In this document: in pieces, positions 1 to 7,780 of the stretch | Layout: every line of letters begins with the position of its first letter | Numbering within the stretch: position 1 is the stretch's first letter | From: Streptomyces scabiei 87.22 | GTDB lineage: Bacteria; Actinomycetota; Actinomycetes; Streptomycetales; Streptomycetaceae | DNA length: 64,000 nucleotides | Assembly: GCF_000091305.1 (NCBI RefSeq) | Contig: NC_013929.1 | Coordinates: 9,176,001-9,240,000, forward strand | Direction of reading: 5' to 3' | Notes under the pieces: generated by a model | What the model saw: the letters and a program-made list of their open reading frames with translations, nothing else | What the model was told of the DNA's origin: nothing | The model's database searches: none | Made by a program: the position numbers and the translations under genes

Positions 1-803
1 TCGGCGAGCTGAGGGGCGCGCCGCAGTGGGGTGGCGTGACGGCCCTCGGGATCGGCAGCGCGGGGCCGGTGGACGCCTCGGCCGGCACGGTGAGCCCCGT
101 GAACATCCACGGCTGGCGCGGCTTCCCGCTCGTCGACCGGGTCCGGGCGGCGACCGGCGGACTGCCCGTGGAGCTGATCGGCGACGGTGTCGCCATCACG
201 GCGGCCGAGCACTGGCAGGGCGCGGCACGCGGCCACGACAACGCGCTCTGCATGGTCGTGTCGACCGGTGTCGGCGGCGGCCTGGTCCTCGGCGGCCGAC
301 TGCACGCCGGTCCCACCGGCAACGCCGGTCACATCGGGCACATCAGCGTGGACCTCGACGGCGAGGCCTGCCCGTGCGGCTCCCACGGCTGCGTCGAGCG
401 CATCGCGAGCGGGCCCAACATCGCCCGCCGTGCCCTGGAGCGCGGCTGGCGGCCCGGTCCCGACGGGGACACCTCGGCCGCCGCGGTGGCCGCCGCCGCG
501 CGGGCGGGCGACCCGGTCGCGGTGGCGTCCTTCGAGCGCGCCGCACGGGCCCTCGCCGCGGGAATCGCCGCCACCGCCACCCTCGTCGAGATCGACATCG
601 CGGTCATCGGCGGCGGCGTCGCGAACGCCGGCGACGTCCTCCTCGCCCCTCTCCGCGCCGCCCTGAAGGACTACGCCACCCTCTCCTTCGTCCAGCACCT
701 CACCGTCGCCCCCGCGGTGATGGGCACGGACGCGGGCCTCGTCGGAGCCGCCGCGGCGGCACTGACGGGGCGTCCGGGCGCGGGGGCGGGCCTGGCGGGA
801 TAG
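1..803 (+). CDS. ROK family sugar kinase, 5' end outside window
   Basis: This is the C-terminal 266 residues of a ROK-family protein, most likely a cytoplasmic glucokinase-type sugar kinase. The frame is open from base 3 of the window, so the N-terminus with the ATP phosphate-binding DxGGT motif is cut off; a GTG at position 36 is probably internal. Visible ROK features are the sugar-site stretch STGVGGGLVLGG, the GHIGHISVD motif and the zinc-binding CPCGSHGCVE cluster. Without the N-terminus a ROK-type repressor with an HTH cannot be excluded, but the distance to the edge favours a kinase. The gene ends directly before the repeat-filled spacer at 804-1304. Confidence 0.85.
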   Translation, partial: GELRGAPQWGGVTALGIGSAGPVDASAGTVSPVNIHGWRGFPLVDRVRAATGGLPVELIGDGVAITAAEHWQGAARGHDNALCMVVSTGVGGGLVLGGRLHAGPTGNAGHIGHISVDLDGEACPCGSHGCVERIASGPNIARRALERGWRPGPDGDTSAAAVAAAARAGDPVAVASFERAARALAAGIAATATLVEIDIAVIGGGVANAGDVLLAPLRAALKDYATLSFVQHLTVAPAVMGTDAGLVGAAAAALTGRPGAGAGLAG

Positions 804-838
804 GGGCCGTCGCCGCCGCCGTCAGCCGCTGTCGCCGT

Positions 839-1180
839 ACGTCGCCGTCGCCGTCAGTCGCTGTCGCCGTCCGGACAGGGGTGCTGGGCTTGTGGCTGTG
901 GCCCGGATGGGGCTGCCGGGGCGGGGCTGTCGTCCGGGTGGGGCTGCGGGTTGGGCTGTCGTCCGGACAGGTCTGCGGAGTGGCGGCTGTGGTTCGGACG
1001 GGGTCGCCGAGGTAGGGGCTGTTGTCCTGACGGGGCTGCCGGAATAGGGCTGTTGTCAGGACGGGCCTGTGGGGGCGGGGGCTGTCCGGACAGGTTTTCC
1101 GGAATGGGAGCTGTTGTCCGGACAGGCCCGCCGGGCTTCGGGCCGTCGTCCGGACAGAGCCCCGCCTGGGCCGCCGGGCG
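839..1180. repeat. 31-bp degenerate tandem repeat field
   Basis: The 501-bp spacer between the ROK gene and the next gene is filled by a direct repeat of about 31 bp. Its core CCGGACAGG or a close variant starts at 871, 903, 934, 963, 994, 1026, 1057, 1086, 1118 and 1150, giving steps of 29-32 bp, with a decayed unit at about 839. The approximate consensus is the core followed by GCTGCCGGAATGGGGCTGT. Each core carries the palindrome TCCGGA. The period is not a multiple of three and no repeated peptide is kept in any frame, so the open frames across it look accidental. Nothing else was recognised in the spacer. Confidence 0.8.
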
Positions 1181-1304
1181 ACGCCCCGACGGGGCCGGCG
1201 GTGTTCGTTCGGGCGGGCCGACGGGGCCGCCGCCCCCGTCCGGGCGGCGCCGGGTGTCGAAAGTCGACCGTGACCCCGCGGGGCGTTCCGCAGTTGGGCA
1301 GGGC

Positions 1305-1550
1305 ATGAAGAAGCGCAGCATGCTCGCCATCGCCTCCCTCGCCACCGGTTTCGTCGTCGCGGCCGTCACGCCGTCGCACGGTCTCGAAGCCGCCGACGCC
1401 CTCGGGAAGACGGACGGTCTGAGCAAACTGGACGTCGAGAGCACCCTCGGCAAGGTCGGCAAGACGGTCTCCAGCGAGAGCCTGGCGGTCGACAAGGGCG
1501 CCCTGGGGGGCCTGGCGGACCAGGGAGGCAAGGGCGGCAAGCAGGGCTGA
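1305..1550 (+). CDS. small exported protein, unknown function
   Basis: An 81-residue protein beginning MKKRSMLAIASLATGF, which reads as a Sec signal peptide: two lysines and an arginine, a hydrophobic core, and possible cleavage after SHG near residue 26. The mature part of about 55 residues is Lys-, Gly- and Ser-rich, has no cysteine and no domain I recognise. The ATG at 1305 is chosen because the signal peptide begins there; the frame stays open upstream through the repeat field but without signal-like sequence. Only a weak GGGC lies before the start. A strong hairpin about 70 bp after the stop suggests a monocistronic transcript. Small secreted proteins of this type are common in streptomycetes. 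Confidence 0.65.
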   Translation: MKKRSMLAIASLATGFVVAAVTPSHGLEAADALGKTDGLSKLDVESTLGKVGKTVSSESLAVDKGALGGLADQGGKGGKQG

Positions 1551-1621
1551 CGCCCGTACGGAGAGTGGTGGAAGCGGCCGTGGATGCGGCCGGTTCTCCG
1601 TCTCCCCCCTCGCATCGCGGC

Positions 1622-1650
1622 CGGCGGGCCCCACTCGATGGGGCCCGCCG
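1622..1650 (+). terminator. 12-bp perfect stem, transcription terminator
   Basis: CGGCGGGCCCCA (1622-1633) pairs perfectly with TGGGGCCCGCCG (1639-1650) around the loop CTCGA. There is no long T tract, as is usual in Streptomyces. It lies about 70 bp after the small exported protein gene and before the kinase-like/Nudix gene. Confidence 0.7.
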
Positions 1651-1781
1651 TCGTCGTCCCTGGCTCCGTCTCGGCGGCTCCGCGGCTACGTCGCTCCGCA
1701 ACTTTCGGCTCCTCGGCAGCGGCTGGTTTCCGTAGCGGGGTGGAGGGCAAGCCTCAGGGGGTCAACAGAAGAGGGGGAACC

Positions 1782-2819
1782 GTGATCGTCTGGATCAACG
1801 GTGCGTTCGGTGCGGGGAAGACCACCACCGCACGGGAACTGATCGAACTGATCCCGAACAGCACGCTCTTCGACCCCGAGGTCATCGGCGGCGCACTGAC
1901 GCACATGCTGCCGGCCAAGCGCCTCGCCGAGGTCGGCGACTTCCAGGATCTGCCCAGCTGGCGACGGCTCGTGGTCGACACCGCCGCCGCCCTCCTCGCC
2001 GAGCTGGGCGGCACCCTCGTGGTCCCCATGACGCTGCTCCGCCAGGAGTACCGCGACGAGATCTTCGGCGGCCTCGCGTCCCGCCGCATCGTCGTACGGC
2101 ATCTGCTCCTGGCCCCGGCCGAAACGATCCTGCGCGAGCGAATAGCCGGGCGGGAGATACCGCCCGACCTCCCCGACGGCGAGATGCGGCTGCGTCAATG
2201 GGCGTACGACCACATCGCGCCCTACCGCGCGGCCCTCGGCGGCTGGCTCACCGCGGACGCCCATCTCGTCGACACCGGCGCCCTCACCCCGTACGAGACC
2301 GCGCGGCGCATCGCCGACGCCGTGGCCGGCGACGACGTACCCGCGTGCGACATCGTGCAGACCCCCGAGCCGACCGCCGAGACGGTCGCCGCGGGGGTCC
2401 TGCTGTTCGACGAGGACGACCGGGTCCTGCTGGTCGACCCGACCTACAAGGCCGGCTGGGAGTTTCCCGGCGGTGTCGTGGAGTCCGGGGAAGCCCCGGC
2501 GCGCGCCGGAGTGCGTGAGGTCCTGGAGGAGACCGGGATACGGCTGGACGAGGTGCCCCGGCTGCTGGTGGTGGACTGGGAGGCGCCCCGCCCGCCCGGA
2601 TACGGCGGACTGCGGCTGCTGTTCGACGGGGGCCGCCTCGACGTCAGCGGTGCGCAGCGGCCGGTCCTGCCCGGCCCCGAGCTGCGCGGCTGGCGGTTCG
2701 TGACGGAGGAGGAGGCCGCGGAACTGCTGCCGCCGGTGCGGTACGAGCGGCTGCGGTGGGCTCTGCGCGCACGGGAGCGGGGCGCCGCGCTGTACCTGGA
2801 GGCCGGTGTGCCGGTGTGA
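1782..2819 (+). CDS. P-loop kinase-like (TmrB type) fused to Nudix hydrolase
   Basis: 345 residues with two domains. Residues 1-175 are a P-loop fold with Walker A GAFGAGKTT near residue 6 and a layout like the tunicamycin-resistance/AAA proteins of the TmrB group. Residues 200-330 are a Nudix hydrolase with a complete Nudix box: G at the start of GVVESGE and the end REVLEETGI, fitting Gx5Ex7REUxEExGU. The first half may phosphorylate or bind a small molecule and the second hydrolyse a nucleoside diphosphate derivative; the substrate is unknown. The GTG at 1782 follows the ribosome site GAGGGGG with good spacing; the longer upstream frame has none. Both catalytic motifs look intact. Confidence 0.8.
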   Translation: MIVWINGAFGAGKTTTARELIELIPNSTLFDPEVIGGALTHMLPAKRLAEVGDFQDLPSWRRLVVDTAAALLAELGGTLVVPMTLLRQEYRDEIFGGLASRRIVVRHLLLAPAETILRERIAGREIPPDLPDGEMRLRQWAYDHIAPYRAALGGWLTADAHLVDTGALTPYETARRIADAVAGDDVPACDIVQTPEPTAETVAAGVLLFDEDDRVLLVDPTYKAGWEFPGGVVESGEAPARAGVREVLEETGIRLDEVPRLLVVDWEAPRPPGYGGLRLLFDGGRLDVSGAQRPVLPGPELRGWRFVTEEEAAELLPPVRYERLRWALRARERGAALYLEAGVPV

Positions 2820-2941
2820 CGGCCCGCCGCCGCCCGCCCGGAGCGCGACCGCGGACGTCCGCGCGACGCCCCGGCGCGGCGCGGATCACGCGGCGGTCAC
2901 CGCGCTCCTGACGGGCGCGGATCCCCACCGGCCCCCGATCC

Positions 2942-4297
2942 TCAGCTCGCCGCGTAGTTGCGCAGGAACAGCGCCTCCGTCACGGCCATGCGCTCCAGCT
3001 CCTGCGGGGACACGCTCTCGTCGACCGCGTGGATCCGGGCCTCGGGCTCGCTGAGGCCGATGAGGAGGATCTCGGCCTCGGGGTAGAGGGCGGCGAGGGT
3101 GTTGCACAGCGGGATCGAGCCGCCGTGGCCCGCGTACTGCATCTCCTGGCCCGGGTAGGCGACGGCCATCGCCGAGGCCATCGCCTCGTACGCGGGGCTG
3201 GCGGTGTCGGCGCGGAACGCCTCGCCGTGGCCGATCGGTTCACATGCCACGCGGGCCCCCCACGGGGTGTGCGCCACCAGGTGCGCTTCGAGCAGCTTGA
3301 CGGCCTGCCGCACGTCGACGCCCGGCGGGACGCGCAGGCCGATCAGGGCGCGGGCGCTCGCCTGGATCGACGGCGTCGCGCCGACCACCGGCGGCACGTC
3401 GATGCCGAGCACGGTGGCGGACGGGCGCGCCCAGATGCGGTCGGCGACCGTACCGTCGCCCACGAGCCCTACGCCGTCGAGCACCCGCGCGTCCTCGCGG
3501 AACCGCTCCTCGGGGTACTGCAGTCCGTCCCACGTCCCCTCGCCCGTGAGGCCGTCGACGGTCGTCGTGCCGTCCTCGGCGCGCAGCGAGTCGAGCACGC
3601 GGATCAGCGCGGCCAGCGCGTCGGGTGCCGCGCCGCCGAACTGGCCCGAATGCAGGTTGCCTTCGAGGGCGTCGATCCGGACGCGCATCGCGATCATGCC
3701 GCGCAGGGAGGTGGTCACCGTCGGCAGTCCGACGCGGAAGTTGCCCGCGTCGCCGATGACGACGGTGTCGGCGGCGAGCAGTTCGGGATGGGCCTCGGCG
3801 TACCGCTGCAGTCCGCCCGTGCCCATCTCCTCCGAGCCCTCGGCGATCACCTTGACGTGGACCGGCACCCCGCCGTTCGCCTTCAGCGCCCGCAGCGCGA
3901 GCAGGTGCATGATCACACCGCCCTTGCAGTCGGCGGAGCCGCGCCCGTACCAGCGGCCGTCGCGCTCGGTCAGCTCGAACGGCGGCGACCCCCAGGCGGC
4001 CTCGTCGAGCGGCGGCTGCACGTCGTAGTGGGCGTACAGCAGCACGGTCTTCGCGCCCTCGGGGCCCGGCAGGAACCCGTACACGGACTGGGTGCCGTCG
4101 GGGGTGTCGAGCAGCGCGACGTCCTGGAAACCCTCGGCGCGCAGGGCGTCGGCGACCCAGTTCGCCGCGCCCTCGCTCTCGCTGCGGGGGTACTGGTCGA
4201 AGTCCGCCACCGACTTGAAGGCCACCAGTTCGGCGAGCTCCTCCTTCGCCCGGGGAATCAGCGAGGCGACGGTCTCGGCGACCTGGTTCGACGGCAT
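2942..4297 (-). CDS. M20 family metallo-dipeptidase
   Basis: A 451-residue zinc-dependent peptidase of the M20/M28 clan, cytoplasmic, close to CNDP/DapE/ArgE-type dipeptidases. Metal ligands and catalytic residues are visible in order: His and Asp in AHYDVQ, Asp in GSADCKG, the Glu pair in EGSEEMG, Asp in IGDAG, and the C-terminal His in YAGHGGSIP. The dimerisation lid is present between them, with LHSGQFGG carrying the bridging His. The ATG at 4297 is preferred over a GTG two codons upstream because GAGGAG sits 7 nt before it. It is transcribed away from the FAD-reductase gene at 4480. Such enzymes recycle dipeptides; the natural substrate is not evident. Confidence 0.9.
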   Translation of the reverse strand: MPSNQVAETVASLIPRAKEELAELVAFKSVADFDQYPRSESEGAANWVADALRAEGFQDVALLDTPDGTQSVYGFLPGPEGAKTVLLYAHYDVQPPLDEAAWGSPPFELTERDGRWYGRGSADCKGGVIMHLLALRALKANGGVPVHVKVIAEGSEEMGTGGLQRYAEAHPELLAADTVVIGDAGNFRVGLPTVTTSLRGMIAMRVRIDALEGNLHSGQFGGAAPDALAALIRVLDSLRAEDGTTTVDGLTGEGTWDGLQYPEERFREDARVLDGVGLVGDGTVADRIWARPSATVLGIDVPPVVGATPSIQASARALIGLRVPPGVDVRQAVKLLEAHLVAHTPWGARVACEPIGHGEAFRADTASPAYEAMASAMAVAYPGQEMQYAGHGGSIPLCNTLAALYPEAEILLIGLSEPEARIHAVDESVSPQELERMAVTEALFLRNYAAS

Positions 4298-4479
4298 GGG
4301 CACGCTCCTCGTGGGTGCGACGTTGTCCTGGTGGGCATGTGGCTGCGTACGCGCTTGCCCGGAGTGTCGGTGTAGGGCGCACGCGCTGCCGATCCTCCCA
4401 CAGCGGTCCTCGGCGTCACCCGCCGTAGGATGCGTGGGACAGGTGCGGCAGGCGGCTGGATCGGGAGCAGTAGACCATC

Positions 4480-5685
4480 GTGAGCAGCGAGAACTCTTCG
4501 GCGGACGACGTGCAGCGGGTGTGGGACGTCGTCGTGGTGGGCGCGGGCCCCGCAGGGGCTTCGGCCGCCTACGCGGCGGCGGTCGCGGGACGCAGCGTCC
4601 TGTTGCTGGAGAAGGCGGAGCTGCCGCGGTACAAGACGTGCGGCGGCGGCATCATCGGCCCCTCGCGCGACGCGCTGCCGCCCGGCTTCGAACTGCCCCT
4701 CAAGGACCGGGTGCACGCGGTCACCTTCTCCCTCGACGGACGTTACGCCCGGACGCGCAAGTCCAAGCAGATGCTGTTCGGCCTGATCAACAGGCCCGAG
4801 TTCGACCAGCAACTCGTCGAGCACGCCCAGAAGGCGGGCGCCGAGCTGCGTACGGGCGTCACGGTCACCCGGGTCGAGCAGCACGGCTCGGCGGTGCCGG
4901 ACCGGCGGACGGTCGCGGTGGTGCTCCAGGGCGGCGAGACGCTGTTCGCGCGGGCCGTCGTCGGGGCGGACGGCAGCGCCAGCCGGATAGGGGCGCATGT
5001 CGGGGTCAAGCTCGAACAGGTCGACCTCGGTCTGGAGGCGGAGATCCCCGTGCCGGAGACGGTCGCCGAGGACTGGAAGGGGCGCGTCCTCATCGACTGG
5101 GGCCCCATGCCCGGCAGTTACGGATGGGTGTTCCCCAAGGGCGACACCCTGACCGTCGGCGTGATCTCCGCGCGCGGTGAAGGCGCCGCCACCAAGCGGT
5201 ACCTGGAGGACTTCATCGGGCGCCTCGGCCTCGCCGGCTTCGAACCGAGCGTGTCCTCCGGGCACCTGACGCGCTGCCGTGCGGACGACTCGCCGCTCTC
5301 GCGGGGCCGGGTGCTGGTCTGCGGGGACGCGGCCGGGCTGCTGGAGCCGTGGACGCGGGAGGGCATCTCCTTCGCGCTGCGGTCGGGCCGGCTCGCGGGG
5401 GAGTGGGCGGTGCGGATCGCCGAGGCGCACGACGCGGTCGACACCCGCCGCCAGGCCCTCAACTACGCGTTCGCCGTGAAGGCGGGCCTCGGTGTCGAGA
5501 TGAGCGTCGGCAAGCGGCTGCTGGCCGCCTTCGAACGGCGGCCGGGTCTCTTCCACGCGGCGCTGACCGGGTTCCGGCCCGCCTGGCGGGCCTTCGTCGA
5601 CATCACCCGCGGGTCGACCTCCCTGGGCGAGATCGTCCGCAACCGCCCGATCGCCCAGCGCGCGCTGACGGCGTTCGACAAGTAG
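4480..5685 (+). CDS. geranylgeranyl reductase family FAD oxidoreductase
   Basis: A 401-residue flavoprotein of the geranylgeranyl reductase/UbiH-like group. The N-terminal dinucleotide fold shows VVVGAGPAGASAA, followed by LLEKAELPRYKTCGGG, and the second FAD motif CGDAAGLLEPWTREGI lies around residue 285. This family saturates isoprenoid chains, for example on menaquinone or lipid precursors; in actinomycetes such genes often sit near respiratory genes, but that context is absent here. The GTG at 4480 follows a weak GGGAG about 12 nt upstream. The gene ends 55 bp before the convergent nitroreductase gene. The exact isoprenoid substrate cannot be read from sequence. Confidence 0.85.
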   Translation: MSSENSSADDVQRVWDVVVVGAGPAGASAAYAAAVAGRSVLLLEKAELPRYKTCGGGIIGPSRDALPPGFELPLKDRVHAVTFSLDGRYARTRKSKQMLFGLINRPEFDQQLVEHAQKAGAELRTGVTVTRVEQHGSAVPDRRTVAVVLQGGETLFARAVVGADGSASRIGAHVGVKLEQVDLGLEAEIPVPETVAEDWKGRVLIDWGPMPGSYGWVFPKGDTLTVGVISARGEGAATKRYLEDFIGRLGLAGFEPSVSSGHLTRCRADDSPLSRGRVLVCGDAAGLLEPWTREGISFALRSGRLAGEWAVRIAEAHDAVDTRRQALNYAFAVKAGLGVEMSVGKRLLAAFERRPGLFHAALTGFRPAWRAFVDITRGSTSLGEIVRNRPIAQRALTAFDK

Positions 5686-5740
5686 GGCCGTGGGGGCCGG
5701 TGTCCGGCCCTCCGTGCCCGCCCGTCGGCACTCCGCCCGG

Positions 5741-6193
5741 TCACCGCTGCACGGTGATCCGGAAGACGGGGTGCCTCGGCGCGGCGGCGAGCAGTTCCTC
5801 GTCGGTGGAGTCGGCGCTGACGTCGCCGAAGAACCGGCCCACCTCCCAGCCCCACTTCTTGAGGTAGGTGCGCAGAACGACGGGCTTCTCCTCGTCGGGC
5901 AGCTCGACCGCCGTGAACTCCTGCACCCGGCGGCCCACCTGGAGCCGTCCGCCACCGGCCGCCCGCATGTTGCGCACCCACTCGGAGTGGCCGCGCGCCG
6001 AGACCAGGTAGGGGCCGCCCTCGTACGGCAACGGGTTGACCGGCAGCCGACGCCACTCGCCACTCTTGCGGCCGCGCACGGAGAGCTCGGCCGTGCCGAG
6101 GAGGCTGACGCCGCGGCGGGCGAGCCAGCCGATGAAGCCGTTGAGTGCGCGGTCGAAGGGGTTGGTCCTGATGTAGTGGCTCGACGACGACAT
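5741..6193 (-). CDS. deazaflavin (F420)-dependent nitroreductase family protein
   Basis: 150 residues, the usual length for the Ddn-like F420H2-dependent reductase family with its split beta-barrel fold. The family pattern is visible: N-terminal LNGFIGWLARRGVSLLG, then RGRKSGEWRRLPVNPL, YLVSARGHSEWVRNMRAAGGG and a C-terminal HPVFRI. Such proteins reduce enones, quinones or nitro compounds using F420. The ATG at 6193 has the strong site GGGAGGA 5 nt upstream. It is divergent from a TetR gene, and the intervening 326 bp carry an 11-unit 19-bp repeat, so TetR control of this gene is likely. Confidence 0.85.
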   Translation of the reverse strand: MSSSSHYIRTNPFDRALNGFIGWLARRGVSLLGTAELSVRGRKSGEWRRLPVNPLPYEGGPYLVSARGHSEWVRNMRAAGGGRLQVGRRVQEFTAVELPDEEKPVVLRTYLKKWGWEVGRFFGDVSADSTDEELLAAAPRHPVFRITVQR

Positions 6194-6296
6194 GGGGTCC
6201 TCCCGTGGGGTGGGGTGGCGGCGGGGCCGGGGGCCGGGGCCGTGGGCGGGGCTGGAACTGGGGTGGGGCTGGAACCGGGGTACGTCGGGCGCTTTG

Positions 6297-6496
6297 GAGA
6301 GCAGTGCTCTCGCTTGAGAGCAGTGTGCACGAGATCGGTGCTCCAAAGCAAGAGCAGTGATCTCGTTTTGTTCTGGCGCTCCAGATAGTGAGCGGCGTTC
6401 TCGGGTGAGAGCAGTGATCCAAGGCGAGAGCGGTGATCGCGGGCGAGAGCGTCGATCCCGAGGGAGAGCAGTGCTCCGAAACGTGTGCAGTGCTCC
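6297..6496. repeat. 19-bp periodic operator-like array, 11 units
   Basis: Between the divergent nitroreductase and TetR genes the motif GAGAGCAGTGATCC or a variant begins at 6297, 6316, 6331, 6350, 6369, 6388, 6407, 6426, 6445, 6464 and 6483. All steps are 19 bp except one of 15 bp. The first unit is a perfect 7-1-7 palindrome, GAGAGCAGTGCTCTC, which suits a dimeric repressor. The array ends about 35 bp before the TetR start, where CACACT could be a -10 element. The remaining sequence of the spacer (6194-6296) is GC-rich and shows nothing else. Reading frames across the array have no codon logic. Confidence 0.8.
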
Positions 6497-6519
6497 GACC
6501 TTGTGGCACACTGCCTCAT

Positions 6520-7218
6520 ATGAGCACTGCACAGGGAGCCCGTGCCCGCGCCCGGATCGAAGTCACCGCCGCGATCAAGGACGAGGCGCGCAGACAGCTC
6601 GCCGCCGAGGGCGCCGCCAAGCTGTCGCTGCGAGCCGTGGCGCGCGAACTCGGCATGGTCTCCTCCGCGCTCTACCGCTACTTCCCCAGTCGCGACGAAC
6701 TGCTCACCGCGCTGATCATCGACGCCTTCGACTCCGTGGGCGAGGCCGCCGAGGCCGCGCACGCCCGCGCCGCCGGGGAGAGCCCGGCCGGGCAGTGGGT
6801 CGCGGTGTGCGAGGGGGTGCGGGAGTGGGCGCTGGCACGGCCCCATGAGTACGCGTTGATCTTCGGTTCGCCCGTGCCCGGCTACCGGGCCCCCGACACG
6901 ACCCTTCCGGCCGCCTCCCGGGTCGGACAGCTGCTGATCAGGATCGTGCGGGACGCCTACCAGGCCAAGGGTGTGGCCCAGTGGAAGCTGCCTCCCGAGC
7001 TGCGCCCCGAGGCGCGGCGGATCGCCGAGGAGTTCGCGCCCGACCTGCCGCCGGAGGTCATCGCGGTGCTCGTCGGGGCGTGGGCGCAGCTGTTCGGCCT
7101 GATCAGCTTCGAGGTGTTCGGGCAGTTCAACCGGGTGGTCGAGGACCGGGAGGTGTTCTTCCGGCACGCGGCCGGTCAACTCGCCCACCACGTCGGCCTG
7201 GTGTTTCCCCAGGGGTGA
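6520..7218 (+). CDS. TetR family transcriptional regulator
   Basis: 232 residues. An N-terminal HTH of the TetR type spans about residues 15-65, with LSLRAVARELGMVSSALYRY as the recognition segment followed by FPSRDELLTALI. The C-terminal ligand domain includes ARPHEYALIFGSPVPGY and matches the TetR C-terminal type with a WHG-like layout. The ATG at 6520 is chosen because the HTH begins soon after; no ribosome site is present and CACACT lies 7 nt upstream, so a leaderless transcript is possible. The 19-bp array directly upstream is the probable multi-site operator for this protein and would control both it and the divergent nitroreductase. The ligand is unknown. Confidence 0.9.
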   Translation: MSTAQGARARARIEVTAAIKDEARRQLAAEGAAKLSLRAVARELGMVSSALYRYFPSRDELLTALIIDAFDSVGEAAEAAHARAAGESPAGQWVAVCEGVREWALARPHEYALIFGSPVPGYRAPDTTLPAASRVGQLLIRIVRDAYQAKGVAQWKLPPELRPEARRIAEEFAPDLPPEVIAVLVGAWAQLFGLISFEVFGQFNRVVEDREVFFRHAAGQLAHHVGLVFPQG

Positions 7219-7311
7219 CGGGCTGCAGTCGCCCGGGGTGTCCCTTGCGATGGTGGAGCGGGGGCGCCCGTGACAGCTCCTAGTCGTCCGTCCCCAACTT
7301 GTGCTCCTGAC

Positions 7312-7614
7312 CTAGGAGTCGGGGCTGGTGCGGCGGGGCCGAGGGGCGCGCTGTCCGGCGGCCTGCCGGCGCAGGCGCGTGGCGCGCCGGAAGCGTGTCA
7401 GGACGATCGAGACGACCACGATGAACACCACGGCGGTGACGGCCAGGGCGAGGGGGCCGATCAGGCTCTCCCGGTCGCGCAGCGAGCCGAAGGCGTTCGG
7501 CAGGAACGCCGTGACGCCGAAGTAGGCCGCGCCCGCCAGGACCGCCCCCGCGAAGAGCGCGAAGAGCATCTCCATGGTCATCGCGTCCCGTTCGGCCTGC
7601 GTTCGTCTCCCCAT
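7312..7614 (-). CDS. small two-helix membrane protein, unknown function
   Basis: 100 residues. After a polar start (GRRTQAERDAMTME) there are two hydrophobic segments, about residues 15-38 and 50-72, then a strongly basic tail rich in Arg. This predicts a small inner-membrane protein with two spans. No family was recognised. The ATG at 7614 is in frame with the only convincing hydrophobic pattern; no strong ribosome site is seen. It is convergent with the TetR gene and separate from the graspetide genes by 166 bp, so there is no reason to assign it to that pathway. An inverted CTCCTAG/CTAGGAG pair flanks the stop but has a long loop. Confidence 0.55.
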   Translation of the reverse strand: MGRRTQAERDAMTMEMLFALFAGAVLAGAAYFGVTAFLPNAFGSLRDRESLIGPLALAVTAVVFIVVVSIVLTRFRRATRLRRQAAGQRAPRPRRTSPDS

Positions 7615-7780
7615 GGCCCGAGTGTGAGGGTGGCGGGCGCGGCCGACAAGGCGGCGGACGCGTCCGCCGCCCCGGGATCAGCGCGCCGCGCCCGCCCTCG
7701 GCCCCGGGAGGGCACGTCCACGCACTGACGAGCCGTCAGGGATGTCAGGGATGTCAGAGACACCAGAGACACCAGGTACG

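Noticed and set aside
839..1180. CRISPR-like array
   Set aside because: Units follow each other without unique spacers of constant length, are degenerate, and no cas genes are nearby.
854..1750. Long minus-strand ORF and plus-strand ORFs across the 31-bp repeats
   Set aside because: The 31-bp period shifts frame at each unit, no repeated peptide is kept and no start signal is seen. Open frames are expected in such GC-rich DNA.
5741..6532. Longer form of the nitroreductase gene reaching through the 19-bp array
   Set aside because: The ATG at 6193 has a strong ribosome site and family length; the extra part is translated operator repeats.
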